This document shows positions 31,379-40,453 of a stretch of DNA of 49,824 nt, piece by piece. The stretch's first letter is position 1. Every line of letters begins with the position of its first letter. The notes beneath the pieces are model-generated. The model ran no database searches. It saw nothing but the letters and a program-made list of their open reading frames with translations, and was not told where the DNA came from. The translations under genes and the position numbers were made by a program. The stretch is from Sulfurovum sp. Lineage in GTDB: Bacteria; Campylobacterota; Campylobacteria; Campylobacterales; Sulfurovaceae. The stretch lies in NCBI GenBank assembly GCA_030949325.1, contig JAUZSQ010000085.1:1-49824 (forward strand), in the 5' to 3' direction.

Positions 31379-32380
31379 ATGACCGTTAAAACATTCATTA
31401 GCACTGCTATTATTTCTTCTCTAGGACTTACTTCTGTTTATGCAGACGATTTAAAAGGAAGAGGGGCTTCTTTCCCAGGTCCTGTATATAAAGCATGGAC
31501 AGCAGGATATTATGCCGATACCAAAGCACAAGTAAACTACACACCTACGGGTTCAGGTGATGGAATTAAATCTATCTCCAAAAGAATGGTAGATTTTGCT
31601 GGTTCAGACAAGCCACTTAAAGCCCAAAAACTTGCCAAAGAAAAACTTTATATGTTTCCTGCTGTCATTGGTTCAATCGTTTTAGCCTACAATATTGAAG
31701 GTATCAAAGATGGAGAACTTAAACTGAGCCGTGCAGCTATTGATGCAATTTTTACAGGAAAAGTTTCTTTTTGGGATGATGCACTCATTACCAAAGACAA
31801 TGCAGGACTGAAATTACCTCACAAAGCGATTACTACTTGTGTAAGAGCCGATAAATCAGGTACAACTTTTAACTTTACTTATTTCCTAAACAAAATTAAT
31901 CCTGAGTTTAAAATCAGTAAAAAACCTACATGGAAAGCCTCTAGCGTGATTGCTGGAAAGTCTAACTCTGGTGTATCTGCAAATATCCAACAGATTAAAA
32001 ACTCTATTGGATATATTGAATATTCTTACAAAATCAAATTAGGTCTTCCTGCAGCACAAGTGGAAAACAAAGAAGGTCACTTCATCAACCCAACTGTAGC
32101 CTCTTTTCAAGATGCAGCTAAATATGCTTCATGGACAGCAGAAAATGACTTTTATGCCGTCATTGCTGACCCAAAAGGTGCAACATCTTACCCTATAGTA
32201 GCAGCGACATTTATCTTGCTTCCTATAGAAAAAGAAGAGACAAACAAAGCCGTCACAGCCTTTATTGACTGGTCTTACAAAAATGGTGACACACTAGCTT
32301 CAGACTTAGGTTATGTACCCCTTCCAACAGAGACAAAAGATGCAGTTAGAGCTTATTGGGTAACTAAAAATATTAAATAA
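31379..32380 (+). CDS. pstS: Periplasmic phosphate-binding protein PstS
   Basis: The solute receptor of the high-affinity phosphate ABC importer. It has a signal peptide (TFISTAIISSLGLTSVYA). The phosphate-site blocks are GRGASFPGPVYKAW, YTPTGSGDGIKSI and DFAGSDKPL in the first third, then VRADKSGTTFNFTYFL and KSNSGVSANIQQI. The 333 residues match the family. A Pho-box promoter lies upstream and AAAGGA precedes the ATG. Normally pstC follows; here an opposite-strand Rpn gene lies between, and pstC has its own Pho-box promoter. Confidence 0.95.
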   Translation: MTVKTFISTAIISSLGLTSVYADDLKGRGASFPGPVYKAWTAGYYADTKAQVNYTPTGSGDGIKSISKRMVDFAGSDKPLKAQKLAKEKLYMFPAVIGSIVLAYNIEGIKDGELKLSRAAIDAIFTGKVSFWDDALITKDNAGLKLPHKAITTCVRADKSGTTFNFTYFLNKINPEFKISKKPTWKASSVIAGKSNSGVSANIQQIKNSIGYIEYSYKIKLGLPAAQVENKEGHFINPTVASFQDAAKYASWTAENDFYAVIADPKGATSYPIVAATFILLPIEKEETNKAVTAFIDWSYKNGDTLASDLGYVPLPTETKDAVRAYWVTKNIK

Positions 32381-32398
32381 CCCTTAACTAACCTTTGC

Positions 32399-32449
32399 CC
32401 TTCACACAAGATAAAATTCCTTGAATCTTTTTTTACACTTGTGTGAAGG
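32399..32449. repeat. Perfect 12-bp inverted repeat after pstS
   Basis: CCTTCACACAAG (32399-32410) and CTTGTGTGAAGG (32438-32449) flank a 27-base loop that contains a T7 run. It could be a terminator or mRNA-stabilising hairpin for pstS, or a scar of whatever brought in the Rpn gene. There is no copy of it on the far side of the Rpn gene. Confidence 0.6.
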
Positions 32450-32470
32450 CAATCCCTCTATCCCCTTTTC

Positions 32471-33382
32471 TTATTTCAAATTTTTTATCTCTTCAATTTC
32501 TAAACCTGTTGCTAATCTAATCGTATCTAGCTCTATATTAGATTTTAATAAGTTTTTAGCTACCTCTAAATTTCTTTTATATTCTCCTTCTTCTCGTCCT
32601 TGTTCTAATCCTTGTTCTAATCCTTTGGCAAGTCCTTTCTCCAATCCTTTGGCAAGTCCTTTCTCCAATCCCTTAGCTTCAGCTGTATCTAGTGTATTCA
32701 CCCAATCTCTATAATGTTTTAAACTCAGTTCATACTCTTTTCGTTTTTCAGGGTTCATTGTTGCAAGTTCAGAAAGAGAAAAGGCTTTTTCTATAATATC
32801 CTCTTTAAACCCCTCTGGAATTTCATCTAATTCGCTTAATTCATTAAAAAACCATAACCATTTTTCAAGATGATTGGATAACTCTTTTTCTGTTTTTTTA
32901 AATTTTGGTAATTCTATATAAATAAAAGAAAGTTTATCGTACATTACATTATTCGTATCTCTATCTGTAATTTGTCCATAATGTAGATAATTATCATCCT
33001 TAAAATCGTTCACTTTAAAATTGAGAATACCTACAAAATAAATCGGTGTAAGTTGAAAATTCCAATCTCCTCTTGTGGCTTGTTCACGAATAGGAAAAGA
33101 GGTATAATATAATGCTCTATCTTGAAAATATGTTTGTCCTGCTCGTTGAAGTTCTACGATAAACATATTATCTTTTTCATCTTTACAATGTATATCAAAA
33201 ATAGCTTTTCTATCCTCTTTTAACATTCCTGTATATTCATTCTTATTAAAATTGAGCGAAACAATTTTATCTGTAATAGGTAATAAATCATTTAAGAAGC
33301 TTATCAATAGTGGTTTAGACTCTTCACTACCAAAAATGCGTTTAAAACCAAAATCTGTAAATGGGTCTATATAAGTTGCCAT
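32471..33382 (-). CDS. Rpn/PD-(D/E)XK-family nuclease-transposase-like protein
   Basis: The product matches the Rpn (recombination-promoting nuclease, YhgA-like) family. N terminus YIDPFTDFGFKRIFG is the family hallmark. The PD-(D/E)xK core is visible as AIFDIHCKDEKDNMFIVELQ (D ... E-x-Q). The C terminus has KGLEKGLA-type repeats, typical of the family and encoded by a DNA tandem repeat. I start at ATG 33382 because AAAGGAA precedes it. Known Rpn proteins are DNA nucleases linked to phage defence and recombination. The gene lies on the opposite strand between pstS and pstC, an unusual place that indicates insertion. The frame is intact at about 303 residues. Confidence 0.85.
   Translation of the reverse strand: MATYIDPFTDFGFKRIFGSEESKPLLISFLNDLLPITDKIVSLNFNKNEYTGMLKEDRKAIFDIHCKDEKDNMFIVELQRAGQTYFQDRALYYTSFPIREQATRGDWNFQLTPIYFVGILNFKVNDFKDDNYLHYGQITDRDTNNVMYDKLSFIYIELPKFKKTEKELSNHLEKWLWFFNELSELDEIPEGFKEDIIEKAFSLSELATMNPEKRKEYELSLKHYRDWVNTLDTAEAKGLEKGLAKGLEKGLAKGLEQGLEQGREEGEYKRNLEVAKNLLKSNIELDTIRLATGLEIEEIKNLK
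32594..32672 (-). repeat. Tandem repeat in the Rpn gene C-terminal region
   Basis: A 24-base unit is repeated exactly at 32619-32642 and 32643-32666. Next to it are two copies of a 12-base unit (CCTTGTTCTAAT). Translated on the minus strand this gives KGLEKGLA repeated and then KGLEQGLEQG. Units are multiples of 12, so slippage changes length without breaking the frame. Confidence 0.85.
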
Positions 33383-33436
33383 ATTTTTTCCTTTTCTATA
33401 CAAATATTATAGTCAATTTCCTACCCATTGTCAAAA

Positions 33437-33469
33437 TGTTACCAAATTGTAACTGTATTCCTATAGTAT
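33437..33469 (+). promoter_or_regulatory. Candidate Pho-box and -10 of pstC
   Basis: TGTTACC-AAAT-TGTAACT (33437-33454), then 9 bases, then TAGTAT (33464-33469). TATAGT at 33462 is an alternative -10. The box core ACCAAATTGT is identical to that of pstS. A second promoter here would let pstCAB be expressed despite the Rpn gene upstream. Confidence 0.65.
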
Positions 33470-33496
33470 TCCACAGTATAAACTAAAGGTATATTT

Positions 33497-34351
33497 ATGG
33501 GTGGAACTTTTTTTAAAAACTTCTCTTTCTTTTCAGCAACACTTTCATTTTTCCTTCTTATTGGTATTTTTTCTATCCTCTTTTCTTATGCACAAGATGC
33601 TTTACATGAATTTGGGTTTGACTTCTTATTTAATGAAGTTTGGGAAGCCGATGAAGATGATGAAGGGGGAATATTTGGTGGATTTATTCCTATTATTGGG
33701 ACGCTTCTTTCTACACTGATTGCAATGATTATTGCCACACCTTTGGCAATGGGGATTGCGATTTTTCTTACAGAGATTGCTTCAAGCAAGATTGCTAAAC
33801 CTGTCTCTATTGCGATTGAGCTTCTTGCTGCTATTCCTAGCATTATCTATGGAATGTGGGGATTGTTTTATTTTGCTCCTATCGTACAAGAATATATCGG
33901 AGGCAATGGTGTAGGACTTCTCACAGCAGGGATTGTTTTGGCGATTATGATATTGCCTTTTATGGCTGCGATTAGTAGAGATGCAATGCAAACGACACCT
34001 GCTGTACTCAAAGAATCAGCTTATGCTATGGGTGCGACGAAGTTTGAAGTGATTAAAGATGTGATTATGCCTTATGCCAAAGGGGGGATTATCGGTTCGG
34101 TCATTCTTGCCTTGGGTCGAGCCTTGGGAGAGACGATGGCTGTGGCATTCTTGATTGGTTCGGTGATGAGTATCCCGTCTTCTATCACAGACCCTAGCAC
34201 TTCTATTCCTGTACTTTTGGCAAATAATTTTGCCGAAGCACAAGATTTGGAAATGTCTGCAATGTATTATTTGGCACTTATCTTATTTATTGTGAGCCTT
34301 GTGATTATCTCTATCGCTAAATTTTATTTTTTACGCACAAAGGTTAAATAA
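33497..34351 (+). CDS. pstC: Phosphate ABC transporter permease PstC
   Basis: A 284-residue inner-membrane subunit with six hydrophobic helices. The acidic periplasmic stretch EADEDDEGGIFGGFIPIIGT comes after the first helix. The ABC-coupling EAA loop is ESAYAMGATKFEVIKDVIMP, followed by RALGETMAVAFLIGS, typical of PstC. AAAGG lies 7 bases before the ATG. The pstA start follows its stop directly. It pairs with PstA in the membrane and receives phosphate from PstS. Confidence 0.95.
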   Translation: MGGTFFKNFSFFSATLSFFLLIGIFSILFSYAQDALHEFGFDFLFNEVWEADEDDEGGIFGGFIPIIGTLLSTLIAMIIATPLAMGIAIFLTEIASSKIAKPVSIAIELLAAIPSIIYGMWGLFYFAPIVQEYIGGNGVGLLTAGIVLAIMILPFMAAISRDAMQTTPAVLKESAYAMGATKFEVIKDVIMPYAKGGIIGSVILALGRALGETMAVAFLIGSVMSIPSSITDPSTSIPVLLANNFAEAQDLEMSAMYYLALILFIVSLVIISIAKFYFLRTKVK

Positions 34352-35161
34352 ATGAACAGACTACTTTTAAATAAACTTATTCTTATCCTCTCTACGCTTT
34401 CAGCAGTAATTGGAATTTCTTTTTTATTTTGGATACTTATTACACTGTCTTATAAAGGGATTTCAGCACTGAGTTTTTCTATCTTTACCCATGACCTCGT
34501 TGAGGGAGGGATTAGAAATTTACTTGTAGGGCAGTTTACCATGGCGATTTTGGCTTCTTTGATTGCCGTGCCTATTGGGATGATGGCAGGGATTTACCTA
34601 CGCGAATATGGACATGGCACAAAACTGGCCTCCATTATCCGTAATCTCTCGGATGTGATGATGTCTGCACCTTCTATTGTCATTGGAGTTTTTGTCTTTG
34701 CCCTTTTTGTTGCTCCTTTTGGAGGCTATAATGGCTGGGCTGGAGTTATTGCTTTGGCGATTATGATGATACCGATTATTATCTCAACGACGGATAATAT
34801 GTTGGCACTTGTCCCCCAAGAACTACGAGAAGCAGGGATGGCTTTGGGAGGCTCTAAGCATAAAATTGTACTTCAGATTGTGGTTCGTGCAGCCAAAGTA
34901 GGGATTACTACGGGGATTTTGCTTTCTTTTGCTAGAATTATTGGAGAAACAGCTCCCTTGCTTTTTACTTCTGCAAACAATCAATTCTTTAGCATGGATT
35001 TAACAGAACAGTTCCCTTCACTTACCGTAAGTATTTATAACCTTGCCACCTATCCCGATGAATCCAGTAGAGATTTAGCATGGTCGGCTGCCTTTGTACT
35101 TACCGTCATTGTCTTGTGTATCAACCTTTTGGGTCGATTTGTAATTCGAAATAAAAAATAA
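34352..35161 (+). CDS. pstA: Phosphate ABC transporter permease PstA
   Basis: A 269-residue inner-membrane permease with six helices. It has the PstA core [18 protein letters not shown], the [16 protein letters not shown] helix, the coupling loop [19 protein letters not shown] and [14 protein letters not shown]. It starts at the base after the pstC stop and is followed 13 bases later by pstB. Confidence 0.95.
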   Translation: MNRLLLNKLILILSTLSAVIGISFLFWILITLSYKGISALSFSIFTHDLVEGGIRNLLVGQFTMAILASLIAVPIGMMAGIYLREYGHGTKLASIIRNLSDVMMSAPSIVIGVFVFALFVAPFGGYNGWAGVIALAIMMIPIIISTTDNMLALVPQELREAGMALGGSKHKIVLQIVVRAAKVGITTGILLSFARIIGETAPLLFTSANNQFFSMDLTEQFPSLTVSIYNLATYPDESSRDLAWSAAFVLTVIVLCINLLGRFVIRNKK

Positions 35162-35174
35162 AAGAGGATATAAA

Positions 35175-35966
35175 ATGTCAAAAAAAGATTTGGTGATGGA
35201 AGTAAAAGATTTCTCTTTTACTTATGCAGGAGTAGATAAACCCTCCCTCAATAAGATTAACCTTCCTATAGAAAAAAACAAAATTACGGCGATGATTGGT
35301 CCTAGTGGTTGTGGAAAATCTACCTTGCTTAGAGCCATGAACCGTATTCATGATTTGTATACAGGAAATCGCTATGAGGGAGAAATTAATCTCTATAAAG
35401 AAGATGATTCGATACAAAATATTCTCAAGCTCAAAAAAGAAAATGATTTTATTCAACTGCGTCAAGAGGTAGGGATGATATTTCCAAAACCTACGCCTTT
35501 TCCTATGAGTATTTTTGACAATGTTGCCTATGGTTTGAAACTTTCTGGACTCAAAGACAAAGCAGAGATAGAACACCGTGTAGAAACAGCCCTCAAAGGA
35601 GCTTCTATTTGGAACGAAACGAAAGACCGACTTAAAAAGTCTGCTTTAGGACTTAGTGGTGGGCAACAGCAACGGATTTGTATCGCTAGGGCTGTGGCAC
35701 TCAAACCTCGTGTTTTACTCTTTGACGAGCCGACATCTGCTCTTGACCCTATCTCTACAGGAGCGATTGAAGAACTCATTAGCGAACTCAAAAAAGAACT
35801 TTCTATTGTGATTGTGACGCACAATATGCAACAAGCCTCACGCCTAAGCGACAGTACGGCATTTATGTACTTGGGGGATTTGATTGAATATGATAAAACA
35901 GATACCATTTTCTTGAACCCAAGTGAAAAACTAACAGAAGATTATATTACAGGGAGATTTGGATAA
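35175..35966 (+). CDS. pstB: Phosphate ABC transporter ATPase PstB
   Basis: A 263-residue ATPase driving phosphate import. Walker [17 protein letters not shown], the Q-loop block [19 protein letters not shown] typical of PstB, signature LSGGQQQR, Walker [14 protein letters not shown], and switch His in [10 protein letters not shown]. The stop codon shares a base with the phoU start (TAATG, 35966), so the two are coupled. Confidence 0.96.
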   Translation: MSKKDLVMEVKDFSFTYAGVDKPSLNKINLPIEKNKITAMIGPSGCGKSTLLRAMNRIHDLYTGNRYEGEINLYKEDDSIQNILKLKKENDFIQLRQEVGMIFPKPTPFPMSIFDNVAYGLKLSGLKDKAEIEHRVETALKGASIWNETKDRLKKSALGLSGGQQQRICIARAVALKPRVLLFDEPTSALDPISTGAIEELISELKKELSIVIVTHNMQQASRLSDSTAFMYLGDLIEYDKTDTIFLNPSEKLTEDYITGRFG

Positions 35967-36631
35967 TGTTATTAAAATATCAAGAAGAGAGACACAAAGT
36001 ACGAGAAGAGGTTTTAAGTATCCTCAAAACGTTGGCATTGGTCAATGAAGAAGGATGCAAAGCACTTAAAAATATGGATACAGAACAGCTAGAAGAGATT
36101 AGAAAAGCACTTTTACCCATACAAAATCGTACCGAAGAAATAGACAATAATATTGTCCTCATTTTTGCCAAATATACCCCAGAAGCAAGAGATTTACGAG
36201 AATTGGTTTCTTACCTTAAGATTACTTCTGCTCTTAATCGTATTCGTTCCAATCAAAATAATTATCTCAAAAATATACAAACATTACTGATGGAAGAGAA
36301 TCCAAATATTTTGAAACTTATTCAAGATTCTTTACTCATCAACCGTTGTACACTTACAGCCTTTGAGCATACTATAACAATGTTTCAAACCTTTGACGAC
36401 AATGAGAAGATACAACTTTTAGCTTCCAAGATAGAAGTAGAATATGCTAAAACCGAAGATATTTATACGCTGATGGAAAAAGATATATTACAGCAAATGT
36501 GTGCCTTTAAAGGTTTATCAGAAGAATATTTCCACCTTCTCAAATACATACGTAAAAACCTCAAAATCATCGACAGACTTGATTCTATTTCTCAAAGAAT
36601 TATCTTTGCACGAATGGGTGGGAAGCTTTAA
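35966..36631 (+). CDS. phoU: PhoU-like phosphate signalling protein
   Basis: A 221-residue all-helical protein in the position of PhoU at the end of pstSCAB. The first PhoU repeat spans about residues 10-105 (VNEEGCKALKNMD ... YTPEARDLRELVSYLKI) and the second about 110-215. It lacks strong E-x-x-x-D metal motifs in the second repeat, and similarity to PhoU is partly from position. PhoU links Pst activity to the PhoR/PhoB-type regulators; no kinase is seen here. It overlaps pstB by one base. Confidence 0.75.
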   Translation: MLLKYQEERHKVREEVLSILKTLALVNEEGCKALKNMDTEQLEEIRKALLPIQNRTEEIDNNIVLIFAKYTPEARDLRELVSYLKITSALNRIRSNQNNYLKNIQTLLMEENPNILKLIQDSLLINRCTLTAFEHTITMFQTFDDNEKIQLLASKIEVEYAKTEDIYTLMEKDILQQMCAFKGLSEEYFHLLKYIRKNLKIIDRLDSISQRIIFARMGGKL

Positions 36632-36641
36632 TACGCTATAC

Positions 36642-36670
36642 TTGTCACCAAAAGTAAACAAGACTATTAT
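36642..36670 (+). promoter_or_regulatory. Candidate promoter of the Sel1-repeat gene
   Basis: TTGTCA (36642-36647), a 17-bp spacer, then TATTAT (36665-36670), in the gap after phoU. A transcript from here would give a leader of about 55 bases to the ATG at 36732. No Pho-box is visible. Confidence 0.4.
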
Positions 36671-36731
36671 ATCTTTATCTTATCTATATAATAAGGTAAG
36701 ACCTAAAGGTAAAAATGATAAACTCCTTCAA

Positions 36732-37235
36732 ATGAATACAAATTTTACACCTGCAAACCCAGAAATTATCCAAAGCTTTGTAAATCTCCAAGAGTTTTAC
36801 CCTCCCACGAAAGAAACTGATAGTAATTATGCTACCGTACAAGCATGGATTAAAATCATTCGTACCCAAGGTTTTGATGATGCTATGATGGAAGAGATGA
36901 TGGTCTTTTGTTTGAACCTCATCAACAAAGGCAAAGACGAAGAAGCGTCTTTACTACTCTTAGTCTCTTGTGCTACCCACAATGATAGTGCCTGTTATAT
37001 CTTAGCAAGAGAACTCTTCAAAGGCAAACTCTTTACAGCCAATCCTACAGCTTCTTTTGGCATGTTTTCACACTCTGCCCAAAATGGCAATGCTGAGGCA
37101 CTTTGTGATATGGCACTCTTTTACAAACATGGCATTACCGTAAGTAAAAATAAAAAACACGCACTAAAGCTCTACAAACAAGCCATGGACGCAGGAGTCA
37201 AACGTGCCAAGTATCACTATGAAAAATTACGCTAA
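36732..37235 (+). CDS. Sel1-like repeat protein
   Basis: I take the ATG at 36732 (MNTNFTPANPEII), giving 167 residues. Earlier in-frame starts fall inside phoU and their translation is not protein-like. The ribosome site is poor, so the start is uncertain. The C-terminal half shows Sel1/TPR-like helical pairs: NDSACYILARELFKGKL, ASFGMFSHSAQNGNAEALC, ALKLYKQAMDAGVKRAKYHY. There is no signal peptide, so it is cytoplasmic. Such repeats bind proteins; the partner is unknown. It lies between phoU and dnaX on the same strand. Confidence 0.6.
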   Translation: MNTNFTPANPEIIQSFVNLQEFYPPTKETDSNYATVQAWIKIIRTQGFDDAMMEEMMVFCLNLINKGKDEEASLLLLVSCATHNDSACYILARELFKGKLFTANPTASFGMFSHSAQNGNAEALCDMALFYKHGITVSKNKKHALKLYKQAMDAGVKRAKYHYEKLR

Positions 37236-37273
37236 GATACACTATTCATACTACAAATCATTGAGGAGATACT

Positions 37274-38945
37274 GTGTCTTTAGCTCTAGCCCGAAAATAC
37301 CGTCCGAGTACCTTTAATGACCTCATTGGTCAAGAATCTGTTTCACAAACCCTTTCCCTTGCATTAGAAGAGCAATAGACTCTCTCATGCTTACCTTTTT
37401 TCTGGACTTAGAGGTTCAGGCAAAACCTCTACAGCACGAATCTTTGCCAAAGCCTTGCTCTGTGAAAAGGGAGAAACAGCACATCCTTGTGGCACCTGTG
37501 GTCATTGTGTGATGGCAAGTCAAAGTAACCACATGGATATTATAGAAATGGATGCTGCCTCTAATCGTGGTATTGATGATATTAAAGATTTGATTGAACA
37601 TACCAAATATAAACCTTCTTCTGCACGGTACAAGATTTTTATTATTGATGAAGTACACATGCTCACCAATCAAGCCTTTAATGCCTTACTCAAAACCCTA
37701 GAAGAACCTCCTAGCTTTGTAAAATTTATCTTAGCAACGACTGACCCTCTCAAACTTCCTGCGACTATTCTTTCTCGTACACAGCACTTTAGATTTAAGA
37801 AAATTCCTCAAAACCTTGTACTCCAACACTTGGAACATATCTTGACCTTAGAAGGTGTAGGATTTGAAAAAGAAGCCTTGGATATTTTGGCACGTTCAGG
37901 AGCAGGGTCGCTTAGAGATTCTTTGACCCTAGCAGACCAAGCCATTGTCTATTCCAAAAACTTTGTAGATATGCAAACCGTGACCAAGATGCTAGGGATT
38001 ATTGAGCCTAGCCATTTGAATAGGCTATTGCAAGATATTTTACAAAAAGATACCGACAAAATTATAGACTTTATTCACATGGCCAGTGACTATGAAGCAG
38101 AAATGATTTTAGATGAATTTACCCTTTATCTCAAAGAGTTACTCTTAAGCCGTAGCGATATGATAACAGCTATGACGATTGAGCGTTTCTTTAGGGTCAT
38201 AGCAGACTCCAAATCACTGCTCTCACTAGGTTCAGATGGGGAGTTCGTCCTCTCTTTGGCACTGTTCAAAATGATGGAAGCCTTGGAAATCAAAGATATA
38301 GATACCATGATACGAGGATTGGAAAATGAACTCAAAGGCATAGAGGTATCACAAATTGTGCTAGAAAAATCTATCCCAAAACCTCCTATTGAAACACTTA
38401 TCGAAGCACCCGTAAAAGAAGAAATTGTGGAAGTGGTAAAAGTGGCTCAAATAGACCCTTATATAAAAACCTTTGCTACGCTATTAGAAAAGCTTTATGA
38501 TAGAGATTATGACCTAGGGGAATGTTTCAAACGTAATATTACCTTCAAGCATTTTGAATCCCATAAACTCACATGGGAATCTACAGCCAAAGACGAAGAT
38601 AAAAAATCTCTTCGAACCCACTGGGGTCTTATCAATATGTTTGTCAAAGATTGCTTTGGATATGAAACCAAGATTATTAATATCAGCCAAAAAATCATAG
38701 AAGAAGTACCCAAAGAAGTAGAACCTATCCCTCAACAACCCATACAAAGCAATATACAAGTAAATATAGAACCTAGTCTCCAAGACCAAGACAGCGAAAT
38801 GAAAAGTTCATGTATTGCTCCTAGTGCAGGAGATACCGAAGCAGCCCAAGAAAAAGACCCCTCAACCCTACTCGACGAACCTATGATAAGAGAAGCCATC
38901 GCACTCCTAGACCCCAAGAAAGTCCGTATCAAGAGAAATAGCTAA
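37274..38945 (+). CDS. dnaX: DNA polymerase III gamma/tau subunit (one frame break)
   Basis: The clamp-loader ATPase, essential for replication. It starts at GTG 37274 with GAGGAG 5 bases upstream: VSLALARKYRPSTFNDLIGQ. The frame stops at TAG 37376. Removing one base there gives LALEEQ-RLSHAYLFSGL and then the Walker A RGSGKTSTARIF, in frame with the rest. Next come the zinc cysteines HPCGTCGHCVMAS, Walker B KIFIIDEVHMLT, sensor 1 LATTDPLKLPATILSRTQ, and the sensor 2 region SGAGSLRDSLTLADQ. A tau-like tail reaches about residue 557. Because the gene is essential, the break is almost surely an indel error in the sequence. Confidence 0.92.
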
Positions 38946-38948
38946 ACG

Positions 38949-39758
38949 CTATTCCATCCAAGCCTGAGTCACAATCTTAGGCTTGTCACCATAAATCTTA
39001 ATCTTTTCAGCCCCAATACAACGCCCATCATCATCTAGCTCAAACACTATCATTTGTAAAATAGCCTTACACTTCTCAGCAATATCATAATGCCCTCCTA
39101 GACCTGTTAAAAAGCGTTTAATAGGTACAACATCATCCATACCAATGACCCCATCTCTACAGCCCGTAAGCCCCACATCACTCACATAGCAACAACCATT
39201 AATTACTTGTAAGTCATCTGTTCCCACATGGGTATGTGTACCTAAAATGGCAGATATATCTTTTTTGAGTATTTGACGCAATGTATTTTTCTCTGAAGTT
39301 GCTTCTGCATGAATATCCAAAACAATATGCTTAAATCCCTCTGCTTTCAACTTCTCTACGACTTCCACTATCATCGTAAAAGGATTATCTACCATAGGCA
39401 TCGTATAATATCCCATCAGATTCAAAATAGCCACTTTTTCACCATGAATAGTCGTCTTAAAAACCCCTTCCCCTGCTGTCTCTTTAGGGTAATTCATCGG
39501 ACGAATCAAAGGGTACTCCTCAAACATTCCCAAAATCTCTTTCTTATCAAAAGAATGATTCCCCCCCGTCATCATATCCACCCCATACCCAAGCAACTCT
39601 TCACAATTCTTTTTGGTCAATCCAAAACCATGAGAGGCATTTTCATAATTGGCTATTGTAAAGTCTATGGAGTGTTCTTGTTGAAGACGTTTGAGATGTC
39701 GTTTGAGCATTAAGCGTCCTGCTTTGCCTACGATGTCGCCTATGAATGCTAGTTTCAT
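38949..39758 (-). CDS. YmdB-family metallophosphoesterase
   Basis: A 269-residue calcineurin-like phosphoesterase of the TIGR00282/YmdB family; Bacillus YmdB hydrolyses cyclic nucleotides. Metal-ligand motifs appear in order: FIGDIVGKAGR, ANYENASHGFG, TGGNHSFDKKEI, DIHAEATSEK, ILGTHTHVGTDD. It is convergent with dnaX, 3 bases apart. A small inverted repeat (AATAGC/GCTATT) spans the junction. The frame is intact. Substrate in this organism is unknown. Confidence 0.88.
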   Translation of the reverse strand: MKLAFIGDIVGKAGRLMLKRHLKRLQQEHSIDFTIANYENASHGFGLTKKNCEELLGYGVDMMTGGNHSFDKKEILGMFEEYPLIRPMNYPKETAGEGVFKTTIHGEKVAILNLMGYYTMPMVDNPFTMIVEVVEKLKAEGFKHIVLDIHAEATSEKNTLRQILKKDISAILGTHTHVGTDDLQVINGCCYVSDVGLTGCRDGVIGMDDVVPIKRFLTGLGGHYDIAEKCKAILQMIVFELDDDGRCIGAEKIKIYGDKPKIVTQAWME

Positions 39759-39782
39759 TTAAAACTCCATACTTTATACTTT

Positions 39783-40447
39783 TTAATGACACCATTGTAG
39801 TTCACAAGGGATACCATCATTATTCCCATCCATTTTTGTATTAGGACAATTATTAATATAAAAAGTTGCTTCTTCACAAGAATACATTTGAGAACAATGA
39901 TATTTTTTTTCACACCTAAAGTGAGAACTATCTTTGATATCTATCATTTGCATATCAAATTCTTTATTCTCAAATACTTTTATAGGTTTTTCTTGTGAAT
40001 TATACATAAACTTTTTGTTTCTACTACGTTAGATTTATTCTCTTGTAGATATACATAGACTCCAAAAACTAACAATATGAATAAAACCAATCTATTCAAA
40101 AAACCTTTTTTCTTAGACGATGGATTATATGAATAGCCTCCTGATGACCGAGAATCCCGAGAATATTTTTTAATAATCTTAAAAGCTTCTAATTCTTTAA
40201 TCACTCGATTGGCTGTTTGTTCATAACGAGAAAAATTGTTAATTGCAAAATCATCTTCATGCATTGCCTTATTCCGTATCGTAGCAAGGTATCGTATAGG
40301 TTTTACTATATCTACATCCAAGTTATTTTCTATAGAAGAAACTTTTTGATGTAATCCTTTTCCTTGGGCATCAAATTTTTTCTCTAAAAGACTTTCTATT
40401 TTTCGAGTAAGTGTAATAATCTTTGCAATTTCTAATTCATCTGCCAT
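39783..40447 (-). CDS. DUF4145-like protein with transmembrane helix and Excalibur domain (one frame break)
   Basis: The N-terminal 95 residues (LTRKIESLLEKKF ... LATIRNKAMHEDDF) look like a DUF4145-type helical domain. A Ser/Lys linker and one transmembrane helix (RLVLFILLVFGVYVYL, about 124-139) follow. After one missing base in an A run (about 40014-40018) the frame continues to a C-terminal Excalibur calcium-binding domain: CSQMYSCEEATFYINNCP and DGNNDGIPCELQWC. As one protein it has about 221 residues, with the Excalibur domain outside the inner membrane. Alternatively there are two genes overlapping by 28 bases, but the second would lack a ribosome site. It is 6 bases after fabH. Confidence 0.6.
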
Positions 40448-40453
40448 TGAATC

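Noticed and set aside
32594-32672. The repeats in the Rpn gene as a possible CRISPR array
   Set aside because: The units are contiguous 12- and 24-base coding repeats without spacers; no CRISPR array or cas gene is seen anywhere in the window.
36501-36731. An N-terminal extension of the Sel1-repeat gene overlapping phoU
   Set aside because: The added residues overlap phoU coding sequence in another frame, are Ser/Lys/Leu-rich without family similarity, and lie upstream of the likely promoter.
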